From Aphrocallistes beatrix (Eukaryota; Porifera; Hexactinellida; Sceptrulophora; Aphrocallistidae), in contig OY725488.1 in the NCBI GenBank assembly GCA_963281255.1, positions 6,731,524-6,795,523 on the forward strand: 64,000 nucleotides of DNA, in the 5' to 3' direction. The notes under the pieces were generated by a model. That model was given only the letters and a program-made list of their open reading frames with translations. It was not told where the DNA came from and did no database searches. The position numbers and the translations under genes are program-made. This document shows, one piece after another, positions 31,846-41,625 of the stretch. Every line of letters starts with the position of its first letter. Position 1 is the first letter of the stretch.

Positions 31846-32326
31846 TTTTAATAGTAAGGATATATATATCTGTAACGAATTGATTGGAGAAACTGCATGG
31901 CGCAGAAAGCTGATTTTTGGCATGTGGGAGTCTTTTGGCTATGGCTCCACTAAATTCTGACCTCAGACGAAAATGTCGACTCATCATGGAATATTGACGT
32001 CATTGTCACCTTTTTTATAATAAGAGATTTCAGTTTTTCGATTATAACCCGGCTGAAATTTTAATAGAATATGTATATTAATATATCAAAAAATGATGAC
32101 TCATCACTTTGTTATGACGCCATCATTACGCATCAAAATTTCAAAAATTGACAAATTTGGTGATTTTTCGTGCGATATCGATTATAACAGTAGGACAGAC
32201 GATGTATTTCGAGATGTTATCTCCCTTATAATTAATCAATGTGACCCCAGGCCCCCAGGCCTGCAAGGCGCCTCCGGCGGACGCAGTGTCCGCCAGCCGC
32301 GCAACGCAAGCAAGCGAAGCGCTTGT
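31846..32326 (+). mobile_element. Helitron-like dispersed repeat, copy H5, next to an inverted family terminus
   Basis: Body from about 31872 to 32326 in the same orientation as H4, so H4 and H5 form a near-tandem pair. Between them, 31846-31860 carries the family's 5' end in inverted orientation (TTTTAATAGTAAGGA). One of the two CRE-like sites is mutated (TGACGCCA). Confidence 0.7.
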
Positions 32327-32500
32327 ATATACACTACCCGGACAAAAGTATTTGCACACTTCATTATCTTACTTGCATTTAATACTAAATGGGTCTATTC
32401 ATGAAGATTAAAACTCCGAAACGGTAAGTGATACAACTAATCGGGTTTCAAATTCGAAATCTTCGCAACTTAAACGAGAAATAGTCATTAATAAATGTTC
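32327..32500. mobile_element. Tc1/mariner-like MITE, copy 5, left part
   Basis: It starts CACTACCCGGACAAAAGTAT right at the edge of H5 and includes TTTAATACTAAATGGGTCTA, shared with copies 1 and 2. It fades into the 11-bp tandem array. Confidence 0.6.
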
Positions 32501-32507
32501 AATTAGC

Positions 32508-32745
32508 ACCATTCGAGCATATTTTGAGCATAATTTGAGCACCATTCGAGCATATTTTGAGCATAATTTGAGCACCATTCGAGCATAATTTGAGCCTAAT
32601 TTGAGCACCATTCGAGCATATTTTGAGCCTAATTTGAGCATATTTTGAGCATAATTTGAGCATATTTTGAGCATAATTTGAGCATATTTTGAGCATATTT
32701 TGAGCACCATTCGAGCACATTTTGAGCATTATTTGAGGATATTTT
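32508..32745. repeat. 11-bp tandem array, TTTGAGCATAA-type
   Basis: About 20 degenerate copies of an 11-base unit such as TTTGAGCATAT, CATTCGAGCAC or AATTTGAGCAT. Because 33 bases is three units, two minus-strand frames stay open and give false 11-residue repeat proteins. Confidence 0.85.
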
Positions 32746-33835
32746 TAGCATATGATATTACGCTGCACGCACCATGCTCAATAATTTAACTGGTTTTTTT
32801 CAATGAACCATAATACGCATTTTATAAATATAGAATTTCGTGTGAACGCGTTCACATCAATCTCGCGTCGCACTGCAACACTATTTATGGTGTAAAAAAC
32901 TTCTTGCAGTCCATTAGCTTTTTTATTACTGTTTGAACCTGAAAAGAAATACAAGAAAAAACTGTTTTACGTATATGCACCACTTCAATGTAACAGATGC
33001 CACCAGGGCACTACCACCAGTTAAATATAGGTCACGCCAATGTTTGGGATTGAACATAAAAAACCCTCACTCGCTACACTTCTCTTCACCCTTTCGAAAT
33101 ACCCCGGGTTAAAGGCATAAGGACTGTAATGCACTGAGGTGTGGTGCACAAAGAAAATAACCTTTTAGGAACCAGTATGGCAAATGATGGATTTTTAAAC
33201 AAATTTGTCCAAAGACAAAAACATGTTCCAGAGGTAGAAATTTATTTTGATAACATATTTGAAATTTATTTTGATAACATAACATAAATCATCATACCAA
33301 ACAAACTTAAATTGAATCAAGAAATTGAGCTAGATTAAACAGTCATTATAGTATACGTATTTCTCTTAGATAGGGTTGTGTCTGTGTCTGTGTCTGTAGG
33401 TGTACATGGAATCATGAAAAGGAGGAATTAAAACTCTGGGTGATGTGCCTTAAGAGAGTGCTCTTGAGGGAGTCTGAGTGTGCTGTCTCGTCTTCATGTG
33501 TAGAACTAGGCTGGTAGTAAAACTTGTGATTTATCACCTAGATAATAGAACCAGTAATAATTCAAATATTAAATATCTATAATTTCGTTCAAGTCCTTTA
33601 TGCCACTAATCTCGGATTATCTATTATGACGTCATAAACAACACACAAATTTGTGTATTGAGCTAGTAGAGTCTCGGGGATGAGTTACGTGCATCAATGC
33701 TTACTAAGTGAAATGTACAGATCAATTTTTAATTATACGTATTTCTATACCAATGGGTTTGTGTAGTGGCTAAATGGGAATGTTTCGTCTTAGGATGGAA
33801 TCGTTAAGGTTTTATAATGAGGAGAAAAAGGCACC
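32746..33835. other. Intergenic, no gene seen
   Basis: 3' side of RABL3. It contains a short TGTGTC microsatellite near 33375 and an isolated TGACGTCA near 33627. No repeat family or open frame is supported. Confidence 0.5.
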
Positions 33836-34699
33836 TTATGATAAATGCGAGTAAGAAAGACGTGTTTTTCTGGAGTGAGCGAACTCTATCACCTTGTCAA
33901 AGAAAGTATTCAAGCATTGCATTTCCGGCGCGCCAGGAGTGAAGTTCGAGGCATTGCGACAATTAACAGCTGTTACTTCTGCGTTGATATCTGTGGCCAG
34001 GGGGCTATGGCTGATTAACTCATTCCCGTTCTTGGAGAGATCTCTTTTCGTACCGACAACAATGGTGGGTAGAGCTGAGTTTGCGTAAATTTCAGGATCG
34101 AACCCTTTTATGCCATCGTCAGACCTGGTGTACTTGTGACCTTTCTTCCCTGAACCTTTAGTTCTGTGCAGAAGAATTTCTTTCAGCCACTTTCTGAGGT
34201 TGTCATGTGACTTCCGGTTTGTTAGGTCGTGAACTAAGATTATTCCGTCAACTGAATCGTAGAAGAGAAACCTAACAGAAGATCAATGCATAGTAAAGGT
34301 ATGTATAGGATTCATAGATATATACATCTACTTGTCCGTCTCCATTAACAGAATACGGATATGAAATTGTACAGCTATCCACTGCCCAATAAGAGCTGCA
34401 TTATGACTGAGATACCTGCTCTTCTGATATGCAACAGAACCCCCGATATCCCAAAACTCCAAGAAGTACTGCTCCCTACTAGGGGCGTCTGTTCCGTCCT
34501 GGTAGTGTTCGTGTATCTTCACATCCAAACTACATCCGGTTGTGTACACTGGACGCGACAGCGCAACTCTATGACAGATGAGATGCACCAGTGAGCTCTT
34601 CCCCACCTCCGAGTCTCCGACAACCAATATCTTAACTGACTGTCCGCTGTCAGGGGTTATGGGAGGGAGCTGGAAGTTTGAATCGAGAGCAGATGCCAT
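33836..34699 (-). CDS. RABL3: Rab-like protein 3 GTPase
   Basis: Two exons, 34699-34416 and 34271-33836, join in phase 2 (AGCAG|GTATC to CTGTTAG|GTTTC) to give 239 aa (human 236). G1 is [11 protein letters not shown] at about residues 26-36, followed by LVHLICH. The RABL3 hallmark [17 protein letters not shown] is next, then [10 protein letters not shown] in place of the usual DTAGQE. After the junction come [19 protein letters not shown], the G4-type IVVGTKRDL and [12 protein letters not shown]. As in the family, there is no C-terminal cysteine prenylation motif. RABL3 is implicated in ciliary and membrane signalling and binds RAP1GDS1 in vertebrates. The readthrough of exon 1 beyond 34416 is intronic. 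Confidence 0.93.
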
Positions 34700-34821
34700 A
34701 AATCTAAAACTTCTAAAATAAAATTGGAAAGACGTAACTGAGTTACTTGTGGATTGAATGGAGAATAGAAGATGGAATCGGCGGATATTTCGATCTCATC
34801 ATTAGAAAATTTACTATGAAA

Positions 34822-35856
34822 TTATTGTAATCTACCGCCGTCGATAGGCAGCACTACTCCTGTAATATAGGATGCATCTTCACTGCAGAGGAAAGCAACC
34901 GCACTTGCCACTTCATCTAGAGTGCCGATTCTCCCCATTGGAGTGAAACTAATAAGTTTTTGTTCCATTTCAATCCTTTCTTTCTCTGTGATGTCCCCTG
35001 AAATATCTTGTCGCAGGAACTTGATACGTCCTGTCACCTGGGTATCCCACATCTTTCCTTCAAGCAGTCCAGGGGCGATTGCACAGACACGGATGTTGTA
35101 AGGAGCGAGGTCTTTGGCAGCAGTCTTCGTCATCGCTACCACAGCACTCTTAGACGCCGAGTAAGCTGCCATGTTAGAAGGTCCGATGAGTCCTGCTAGG
35201 CTGGCAGTGTTCACTATTACACCGCCAGTTTTATTCTCCATCATCGCTAAGGACACATACTTGAGTCCGAGAAACACGCCATGTATGTTCACTTTCATCA
35301 GAGACAAGAACTTGGAGTCATCTTGTTCGTGTATGGGTAAGATGTCTCCTTGGATTCCTGCGTTGTTGAATAATACATCAATTTTACCGAAATCGTTCAA
35401 GGCTCTATCCACGTAGCCGATGACATCATTCGGAGAGGTGACGTCACCTTCATAGGTTTTAACTCGAATCTGAGGATACATATTTCCGATTTGTTGCTGG
35501 AGCTCTTTCAGTTGTGATGACTGAGAAGGGAGGTCAATCAGCAGGAGGTCAGCTCCCTTTCTTGCGAAATGTTTCGCTGTGGTAGAACCTATATCTCCTG
35601 CAGCTCCAGTAATGACACAGGACTTTCTATGGAACTCAGAGCATTGTATGGTAGCGCAGCTTGCCTTGTGATTTTTGTAATAGAGGAATACTCCGAATGG
35701 AATGAGAAAAGTACAAGCAATACTGAAGAACAAAGAGTGCATTCTGCTTGCTTGTTGAAGAGTTCTAATCCCTTCATTAGGATCATTTTTCTTCTTCGAG
35801 AATCTTCTAAACAGAGACAATTTCCCGCTCCTAGTGCAACGAGTACACTGTAACAT
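34822..35856 (-). CDS. Short-chain dehydrogenase/reductase with N-terminal membrane anchor
   Basis: Single exon, 344 aa. A hydrophobic segment at about residues 41-60 (SLFFSIACTFLIPFGVFLYY) anchors a classical SDR domain. The Rossmann motif TGAAGDIG is at 83-90, NNAG at 164-167, the catalytic Ser at 219, and YSASK with Tyr232 and Lys236. The C-terminal SYITGVVLPIDGG is the conserved end of FabG-like enzymes. The acidic residue in LLLIDLP after the second strand suggests NAD(H) rather than NADP(H). The substrate cannot be told; relatives act on steroids, retinoids, fatty acyls or sugars. An alternative start at Met39, just before the anchor, is possible and would give about 306 aa. Confidence 0.88.
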   Translation of the reverse strand: MLQCTRCTRSGKLSLFRRFSKKKNDPNEGIRTLQQASRMHSLFFSIACTFLIPFGVFLYYKNHKASCATIQCSEFHRKSCVITGAAGDIGSTTAKHFARKGADLLLIDLPSQSSQLKELQQQIGNMYPQIRVKTYEGDVTSPNDVIGYVDRALNDFGKIDVLFNNAGIQGDILPIHEQDDSKFLSLMKVNIHGVFLGLKYVSLAMMENKTGGVIVNTASLAGLIGPSNMAAYSASKSAVVAMTKTAAKDLAPYNIRVCAIAPGLLEGKMWDTQVTGRIKFLRQDISGDITEKERIEMEQKLISFTPMGRIGTLDEVASAVAFLCSEDASYITGVVLPIDGGRLQ

Positions 35857-36242
35857 CCGAGAGAGGTGCAGAGTAACTAAATATGAAAACTGTATACTTC
35901 AAGTCTCAAGTTAGAGTGGGTCCAATGCGGGTCACCCTAGTTAGTAGTCACTAGGTACCATATCCACCAGGTTTGTGAACCTGGCAGCCTGGGAATCATT
36001 CAGAAACTAGGTTTATCATTATTTTCCGAAACGTCACGTCTCAACTCTCACGATCTCGTCGTGAGTCTCATGGGCATGATGTCACGATCTCACGAGACCG
36101 CGCAAATTTCATGATTTGTATCGAAACATCACAATATATGAACAAAATGTCACGATTTAATATATTTTCCAATATTTAGGAATTGAAGTTAATGATTTCA
36201 ACAAATATCCTTACTATTAAAACTCGATTAATGTTTGTGTGT
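35857..36242. other. Intergenic with foldback and Helitron-like terminus
   Basis: GTCACCCTAG...CTAGGTACC-type text near 35930-35960 and a TCACGA-rich stretch at 36035-36150. The Helitron-like 5' end CCTTACTATTAAAACTCGAT appears at about 36209, without the body. No gene. Confidence 0.5.
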
Positions 36243-36545
36243 ATATATACACTACCCAGACAAAAGTATTCGACCACCACGAAAACCTCCATACAAATAG
36301 TATTAAGGTGTCAGAACCAAAAAAAAAGTGTTAATGAGTAGATCCTTAAGGAATATGTACTCAAACAGTAAGAAATACCCTATTTTTTATTTCAGATTCG
36401 TAAACTACACATCCGAATTACTAATTTTTGAAACTTTCAACACAAATACTTATTCTCATGTAGAAAATTATCAACCTCTGCCACTTTGTGTCACTAATCG
36501 CCATCATATATATATAATAGCCGTGACTCGGGACAAGTAGCATCA
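36243..36545. mobile_element. Tc1/mariner-like MITE relative, copy 6
   Basis: It begins CACTACCCAGACAAAAGTAT. The part from 36340 (ACTCAAACAGTAAGAAATAC, TTCGTAAACTACACAT, GTGACTCGGGACAAGTAGCA) matches 16490-16640 next to H1 and H2, so both loci carry the same composite. Confidence 0.6.
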
Positions 36546-36559
36546 AGTATCAAAGGTAG

Positions 36560-36740
36560 ATATTTATAATTTTCAAATTTTGTGATTTTTTACTGATATC
36601 TATTATAACAGTAAGACATACGTATTTAGATGTTATCTATCTTATAAATAATCAATGTGTGCCATGGTCCCCAAAGGGCGCCTCCGACGGACACAAAGTG
36701 TCCGTCACCCGCGCAGCACAAGCAAGCGAAGCGGGCTCGT
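36560..36740 (+). mobile_element. Helitron-like dispersed repeat, copy H6 (3' part)
   Basis: It retains the last third: GATATCTATTATAACAGTAA, AATCAATGTGTGCC and the GC-rich block CACCCGCGCAGCACAAGC, ending GCGGGCTCGT. Confidence 0.7.
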
Positions 36741-37354
36741 AAAGCTATAAAATACAAATAATCGTCCCAAAATTAGGGCTGAAACGAATATTCGAATATT
36801 CGTTCGTTTAGATGACGTTAGCATTTTTTCAACCTACATCGTTTAACCAAACCAATCCTAGTTTTCAAGCAATGAAAAGTAATCCTAAAATCTATTTTAA
36901 GAATATAAGGTTGAAAATCCATCCTCACAATAAGTGCAAAAATTCTTTTTTTCCATCAATATACATTGATCTCCCAGATACTATATTGACTGCATATACC
37001 CCAATCCAAAGTAATAAATACCTTGTCCTGAAAAATACTGGGCTGCTGATTGCAGTATTGACAATACAGTGTATGTGGGGGAGGAGCTGAAGCATGTAAA
37101 TAGGCATCTCTAATTTCTGGAATCATTCCTGAAATTAGGTATCCTGATTTTCCGTATTGTCCCGTTCAGGAAATTAGGCACGTACGTACTTAGATTTTCT
37201 GGAATTATTCCGTTCCGTTCGGTTCTGGAGATTAGGACTGTCCACCTCTGAGGCAGTGTTAATTCATTTGAAATTATCTAAAATTAATTTGTCTATCCTA
37301 ACTCGCGTAATTAGCGAATAGAAACTGTGAGTCTGGGTTATTCTGAATCGAGAC
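36741..37354. other. Intergenic, foldback-like repeats
   Basis: The frame at 36812-37090 is Asn/Ile-rich with no recognised domain. At 37100-37230 several GAAATTAGG / TAATTTCTGGAAT half-sites alternate in both orientations, similar to the foldback at 19335-19385. Confidence 0.45.
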
Positions 37355-38524
37355 GTGATGACTTCTTTAGAGGAAGACTTTTCACCAGACAATGTATGGG
37401 TATGGAGAGATGATACAGACACGCTTGTTTGTGTTCCCAAACAGGATGCAGACCTCCTGCGTGACTACTGGGCGGGACATTCCAAGTCTGATAGGGCTAT
37501 CCGCTCAAATCATGATAAAGCTCTTCTAAAATCAATTTATAATTTCACAAAACTCAACGAGAAAACTCAGCATCATAACAGCCCATTCGCTTTTCACTTC
37601 GATTTATCTATCAATCCGAAAGAAAGTAAGATAGGACTCAACCATGTCAAAAGGGCCGCACTCAACTTGATAGCTGAGAAGCACTTGCGCAAGATGCTGG
37701 TAGGAGCTGTCATGAAGTTTGACACCTGTCTCACCTTCGAGAGCTTCGACAAGCTGCTGCTCTGTTCGATTCGTTACTTCCATGACTTCCTCCGCCTGAG
37801 CCAATTCTGTGATGTGGGAGATAACGCCTACAAATATCTGGACAGCTCTTCAAAGGAATGGGAAAAGAAGATATCTCAAACTAAAACTGATTTCTCACGC
37901 ATGAAAGCGTCCCTTGCTCGCATCTACTCATCGCTGCTGCTCTGCCTGGGGCTGGATGAGAGTATGCATCACAGCAATCATGGCAAGCAGAGGACTTCTA
38001 AGTCACAGATAGACAATCAATTCTTCGAAGCTTTGTATGATTATTTATTGTTTGGAGTTTGGGTAACTTTTGGACGTAAACACTGGGAACAAATAAAATC
38101 TTGCATTGGTGTGCTTTTCAAGGCTCCCTTCGTCGTCTGTCTCGATAAGACTCCTCCCCCTCTAGATAATGAGGGGAAAGTTTCGATCGACTTCGCGCGG
38201 ATTGGACGTGAGTCGAAGGATTTGATTCTCAGCGTCACTAAACACAAATACACTCGCTCAAAAGTGCTCCAAGTCGTCCTTCCAGTCTCTGTTTCTTCCC
38301 AGGATAGTCAATCGAAATCTGCTCCCTTGGGAGCAGAACCCGGGCTAGAAGAACTTAGGCAACTCACAGAGAACGCGGGAATCATGGGTGCAGATTTAGC
38401 ACTCTATGATCCGATGTCCCTTGAACTGTTGCCTGAGAGTGTGAGGCTAAGCAACGCCTCTTTTGCTCGCAGTAAGCTCTCTTCTACCACTCTAGACCAC
38501 TCCCATTCTGCTTCCAGACCTTGA
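37355..38524 (+). CDS. PPP1R36: Protein phosphatase 1 regulatory subunit 36-like
   Basis: Single exon, 389 aa. The N-terminus VWVWRDDTDTLVCVP resembles the WYWK-x3-TLEF start of PPP1R36. The middle is a helical domain (LNLIAEKHLRKMLVGAVMK, IRYFHDFLRLSQFCDVG, SLARIYSSLLLCLGLDES, LFGVWVTFGRKHWEQIKSC) that matches the layout of the PPP1R36 family, in which a long helical bundle is followed by a disordered tail. No catalytic motif is present. In mammals the protein binds PP1 and is expressed in testis and ciliated cells. The C-terminus from about residue 310 is Ser-rich. The assignment is by overall pattern and should be confirmed by a profile search. Confidence 0.65.
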   Translation: MMTSLEEDFSPDNVWVWRDDTDTLVCVPKQDADLLRDYWAGHSKSDRAIRSNHDKALLKSIYNFTKLNEKTQHHNSPFAFHFDLSINPKESKIGLNHVKRAALNLIAEKHLRKMLVGAVMKFDTCLTFESFDKLLLCSIRYFHDFLRLSQFCDVGDNAYKYLDSSSKEWEKKISQTKTDFSRMKASLARIYSSLLLCLGLDESMHHSNHGKQRTSKSQIDNQFFEALYDYLLFGVWVTFGRKHWEQIKSCIGVLFKAPFVVCLDKTPPPLDNEGKVSIDFARIGRESKDLILSVTKHKYTRSKVLQVVLPVSVSSQDSQSKSAPLGAEPGLEELRQLTENAGIMGADLALYDPMSLELLPESVRLSNASFARSKLSSTTLDHSHSASRP

Positions 38525-38842
38525 TTCATCCCAGCTCCCCGATCACTTGCTATATGTATTATTTGCGTATACTCTTGTCGCTACGAATATTGTAACCATA
38601 TACTATATCCATTTATGCAAACAGTGACAGGATAACTTTATAGACCTGAATCCTTATCTTCAGAGATAAATGTGAATCTTCACATGTTGCACTCTAGCCT
38701 CCAAAAGCAAATAGGAATCTTGTCACTACACAATCAGGTAGGGCTACGAAGCCTCCTCGCTTGGTTTCTATTCTATTGATTTTAAAATGTTACGTGTCTG
38801 TTGTGTTGTTTTAGAAGGAATTTAGCATCCTGTACTAGCATG
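38525..38842. other. Intergenic, PPP1R36-like to RTF2
   Basis: 318 bp between two plus-strand genes. No repeats. It should contain the RTF2 promoter and 5' leader. TTGTTTTAG|AAGG at about 38814 could be an acceptor of a leader intron. Confidence 0.45.
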
Positions 38843-39790
38843 GGTTGTGATGGCGGGACAATCCCTAAGCGATCAGAAATGATAAAAACAAAAAAGAAAA
38901 AGAAGCGAGACAAGAAACAAGATGAAATTTTGGCGCGCTGGTTCTACTGTGCTCTCTCTAACCACGAGTTACGACGCCCAGTGGTGGGGTGCGAGCTGGG
39001 AAGGGTTTACAACAAGGAGGAGCTCATCACTGCACTGCTGGACAAGTCTAGCAAGCCAGAGAGTATCGAGCACATCCGAGGACTGAAGGATGTGCGTGAG
39101 TTGAAGTTGACGCCTAACAAGAGCTTCGATCGCAAAGCTTTAGAGAAAGCGGAGGGATACATCGACTACCAGAATTCTCAGTTCATCTGCCCCGTGCTAG
39201 GAATTGAGATGAACGGACACCACGGATTCGTCTTCCTCTGGTCATGTGGTTGTGTATTCTCAGAAAAAGCGTTGAGAGAATTGGAGTCAGATTCCTGTCT
39301 GGTGTGTGGGAAACCTCTCAAGAAGGACGATGTTATCCATCTTTATCCAGAAGATGAGAAGCTCGAGGCGATGGATGCGAACCTGGTCAGAAGGAGGACT
39401 GCTAGTAAGGCAGATAGGAAGAGAGAGCTGGACACAGAAACAGAGAGCAAACCCACCATGAAGTCACGTATCCTAGAGGACGGAGAGATTGATCCACCTC
39501 TAAATGGATATATTGATAATTCGAGTGTTGATTGTCCAATAAAGAAACCAAAGTTGGAAAATTCCAAAAAGAAAAAGTCCAAATCCTATCCATCTGCTCC
39601 GCCTCATAAGTCACGCGCCACTACAAATTCAATCATTGTGAAAGAAGTTGCGTCGAGTGTAAGTAAGTACAGCCGAGTATCAGACAACCCTGACGCGTCT
39701 AAAGTGTACAAATCCCTCTTTACTTCGAGCCAGAAGGAGCCCCCAGCACTCCAAAGCCCGTGGATAACATACAACCCTTACAGACTCTAG
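38843..39790 (+). CDS. RTF2: Replication termination factor 2
   Basis: Single exon, 315 aa (human RTF2 306). The start at 38843 is chosen because MGCDGGTIPKRSEMIK is the invariant N-terminus; an upstream in-frame ATG at 38801 would add 14 residues. Next is the zinc-binding RING/U-box-like domain. It opens with ARWFYCALSNHELRRPVVGC, continues through LGRVYNKEELITALLD and FICPVLGIEMNGHHGF, and ends VFLWSCGCVFSEKAL and SCLVCGKPL. The C-terminal half is a Lys/Ser-rich nuclear region with KKPKLENSKKKK. RTF2 stays at stalled replication forks and is removed by DDI1/2 and the proteasome in vertebrates; in fission yeast it supports site-specific fork arrest. Confidence 0.96.
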   Translation, partial: GCDGGTIPKRSEMIKTKKKKKRDKKQDEILARWFYCALSNHELRRPVVGCELGRVYNKEELITALLDKSSKPESIEHIRGLKDVRELKLTPNKSFDRKALEKAEGYIDYQNSQFICPVLGIEMNGHHGFVFLWSCGCVFSEKALRELESDSCLVCGKPLKKDDVIHLYPEDEKLEAMDANLVRRRTASKADRKRELDTETESKPTMKSRILEDGEIDPPLNGYIDNSSVDCPIKKPKLENSKKKKSKSYPSAPPHKSRATTNSIIVKEVASSVSKYSRVSDNPDASKVYKSLFTSSQKEPPALQSPWITYNPYRL

Positions 39791-40305
39791 CCTTCAGTTT
39801 CAACAGGAATAAGTAATGCATTAAAATTGTGACTTATGGCAAGCTCAGTATTATGGCATTGTTTGCAAAATTATTGATTGCTAATATTAGTCGAGGGAGT
39901 TATGATGTATTTAGCTGATTGAAATATTAGTTCATTATTAAGCAAATTTTTATAACGCTTCGGCCCATATTAGAGGCTTTGTATAATGATGAATAACTAA
40001 AATGTATGCCTTTCGTTCTTTTTATTTATTATTGCACAACACCGTAACGATTATTTTATCATTTTCATGTCATATTTGCACATTTATTTTTATTACTCGA
40101 AGGCCTTGTGATCAGTTCATTATAAAGAGTTGAGCTCACTTGTAATTTGATGCCAGCAGTCTATAGTCCTTTATGAGGATTTAATCTTAATATAGTACTT
40201 GTAACTGTATAGATAAGCCGATTGCCTTAAAGCCATTAATTAATATAATCCCTGTAAATAATTCTCTCTCCGATATTTTAGTTCTTTATTTTACTCATCA
40301 CAAAA
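39791..40305. other. Intergenic, RTF2 to synaptogyrin
   Basis: AT-rich sequence with RTF2 3' UTR and the promoter of the next gene. Nothing recognised. TTTTAG at about 40275 is followed by the leader of the synaptogyrin. Confidence 0.45.
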
Positions 40306-40983
40306 ATGGAGATGGACCTATCTATGGACAAGATGTTCATTAACTTCCAGGCGCTAGACCCGATCGAGTTCGGGAAGCAGGTGTTGCTCAAGTTTGAGAT
40401 ATATTTCAGAATGGTTGCCATTCTTCTGGCTATTATAGTATTCGCATGCGTCGCAGATACAGGACTTGCGTATTTTCAAGCTGGGGGTAACAATGGTTTT
40501 ACCATATGTGTATATGATGGGGACGCTGGCTCATGCAACTACGCCATCGCAGTAGGCGTAATCGCAATGCTCTCTAACATTCTTTTTCTTCTAATCGACG
40601 TTGCAATTGAAGTGATAATCCAGCCATTGGTGTACCGCATCATTACTGTGTGCGTGTTACTTTTTAACATCCTCTGGGCTTTCAACTGGTTCATTCTCTT
40701 CTGTTTGTTAGTCAATCGCTGGAATTCAACGGGTTTCAAGAATGTACTAACTTCCCTACCCATAAGTAATGCTCAGGCTGCGATTGCTTTTTCATTTTTC
40801 TCCATCCTGATCTACATTCCAATCGTATTATTAGGTGTGCTACGTGTACTCAGGGGGCCAGGGTTCCTTGGGGATATTAGCTACTATCAACAACTTTTCA
40901 AACTGAAGAGTCCGTACGGAAAGTTTGACGAACCGGAGAGTGGAGGGGACAGCTATCAGGCTGCAAAAGAGGAGACGTACTAA
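40306..40983 (+). CDS. SYNGR: Synaptogyrin-like four-TM vesicle protein, copy 1
   Basis: Single exon, 225 aa, MARVEL-domain protein with four hydrophobic segments: about residues 33-53 (FRMVAILLAIIVFACVADTGL), 75-97 (CNYAIAVGVIAMLSNILFLLID), 107-130 and 156-178 (AIAFSFFSILIYIPIVLLGVL). The lumenal CVYDGDAGSCNYAIAVGV matches the C-x-Y-(x)n-A-C-x-Y-G-V-A-V-G pattern of synaptogyrins, and WAFNWFILFCLLVNRW matches their WAFLWFVGFCFLANQW. The family sits in synaptic-like and other transport vesicles. The cytosolic tail is short and ends with DSYQAAKEETY. A related gene lies 1.1 kb away in inverted orientation. Confidence 0.88.
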   Translation: MEMDLSMDKMFINFQALDPIEFGKQVLLKFEIYFRMVAILLAIIVFACVADTGLAYFQAGGNNGFTICVYDGDAGSCNYAIAVGVIAMLSNILFLLIDVAIEVIIQPLVYRIITVCVLLFNILWAFNWFILFCLLVNRWNSTGFKNVLTSLPISNAQAAIAFSFFSILIYIPIVLLGVLRVLRGPGFLGDISYYQQLFKLKSPYGKFDEPESGGDSYQAAKEETY

Positions 40984-41331
40984 TCGTATCGTTTTGATTT
41001 TTTTGTACTTAACTTTTAGATTATGTGTGTACTTTTGAGGCGGAGAATCTATCTTTATAGCTTTATCATTTGTAGTACGTATATGTACAATTTAGATCTT
41101 AGCATTAGTAGTCATATCTATCTACATAGCTATCATTTATTTCATTGTATCTATCTTACATTGAATATTGTGTGTAAATGATTAAGATTTATGATTTACG
41201 TAATCGGGATGCTTTCTGGGGACGAGATTTCGTAGCCAATTCATAACGTGTACTTCTTACATTAAATTAATACTAATTACGTCTGAATTATTAACTACTC
41301 ATTCTTATTGAAACTATCAACAGCGGTTAGG
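40984..41331. other. Intergenic, nothing recognised
   Basis: 348 bp of AT-rich DNA between copy 1 of synaptogyrin and the NDUFB4-like gene, both on the plus strand. Confidence 0.45.
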
Positions 41332-41625
41332 ATGAGCAGGTATTTCAAGCCCGTATACCCCCTTGAGAAACCTATAAAAAATTATAGTGGGTTCTACAAA
41401 AGTGAAGCTATCGAGAAATGGGGCTTCATGCGAGAAAACACACGCTTTCACTTCAAATGGACACCACAGGTTTTTGGCGTTGGATTTTTATGGTTTGTGT
41501 TTTTGCCTACTGTGATGACCTACACCGTCGCTAAGTGCATATACAATAAAGAAAAGAGGAATGGGGTTAAAAAGCCAATCGTCATGTGGGTAGGATACGA
41601 ACCAGGTGAAGCTGATGAGGATTGA
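41332..41625 (+). CDS. Small mitochondrial protein, NDUFB4-like
   Basis: 97 aa from the ATG at 41332 (MSRYFKPVYPLEKP). There is one membrane segment at about residues 48-66 (FGVGFLWFVFLPTVMTYTV), preceded by AIEKWGFMRENTRFHFKWTP and followed by the basic CIYNKEKRNGVKK. This order resembles complex I subunit NDUFB4 ([20 protein letters not shown], one TM, then a KTERDRKEK-type tail). Such accessory subunits are small, poorly conserved and made without a cleaved presequence. The match is moderate; another small inner-membrane subunit is possible. Confidence 0.55.
   Translation: MSRYFKPVYPLEKPIKNYSGFYKSEAIEKWGFMRENTRFHFKWTPQVFGVGFLWFVFLPTVMTYTVAKCIYNKEKRNGVKKPIVMWVGYEPGEADED

Noticed and set aside
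32408-32729. Repetitive minus-strand proteins (LKICSKYAQIM-type)
   Set aside because: They arise because the 11-bp tandem unit stays open over 33 bases. Two frames encode similar text, which shows it is repeat DNA rather than a gene.
36812-37090. 92-codon plus-strand frame
   Set aside because: Asn/Ile/Lys/Ser-rich, no domain, in AT-rich DNA between repeats.
38801-38842. Upstream ATG for RTF2
   Set aside because: The family invariably begins MGCDGGTIPKR, which starts at 38843. The extra 14 codons are not conserved-looking.
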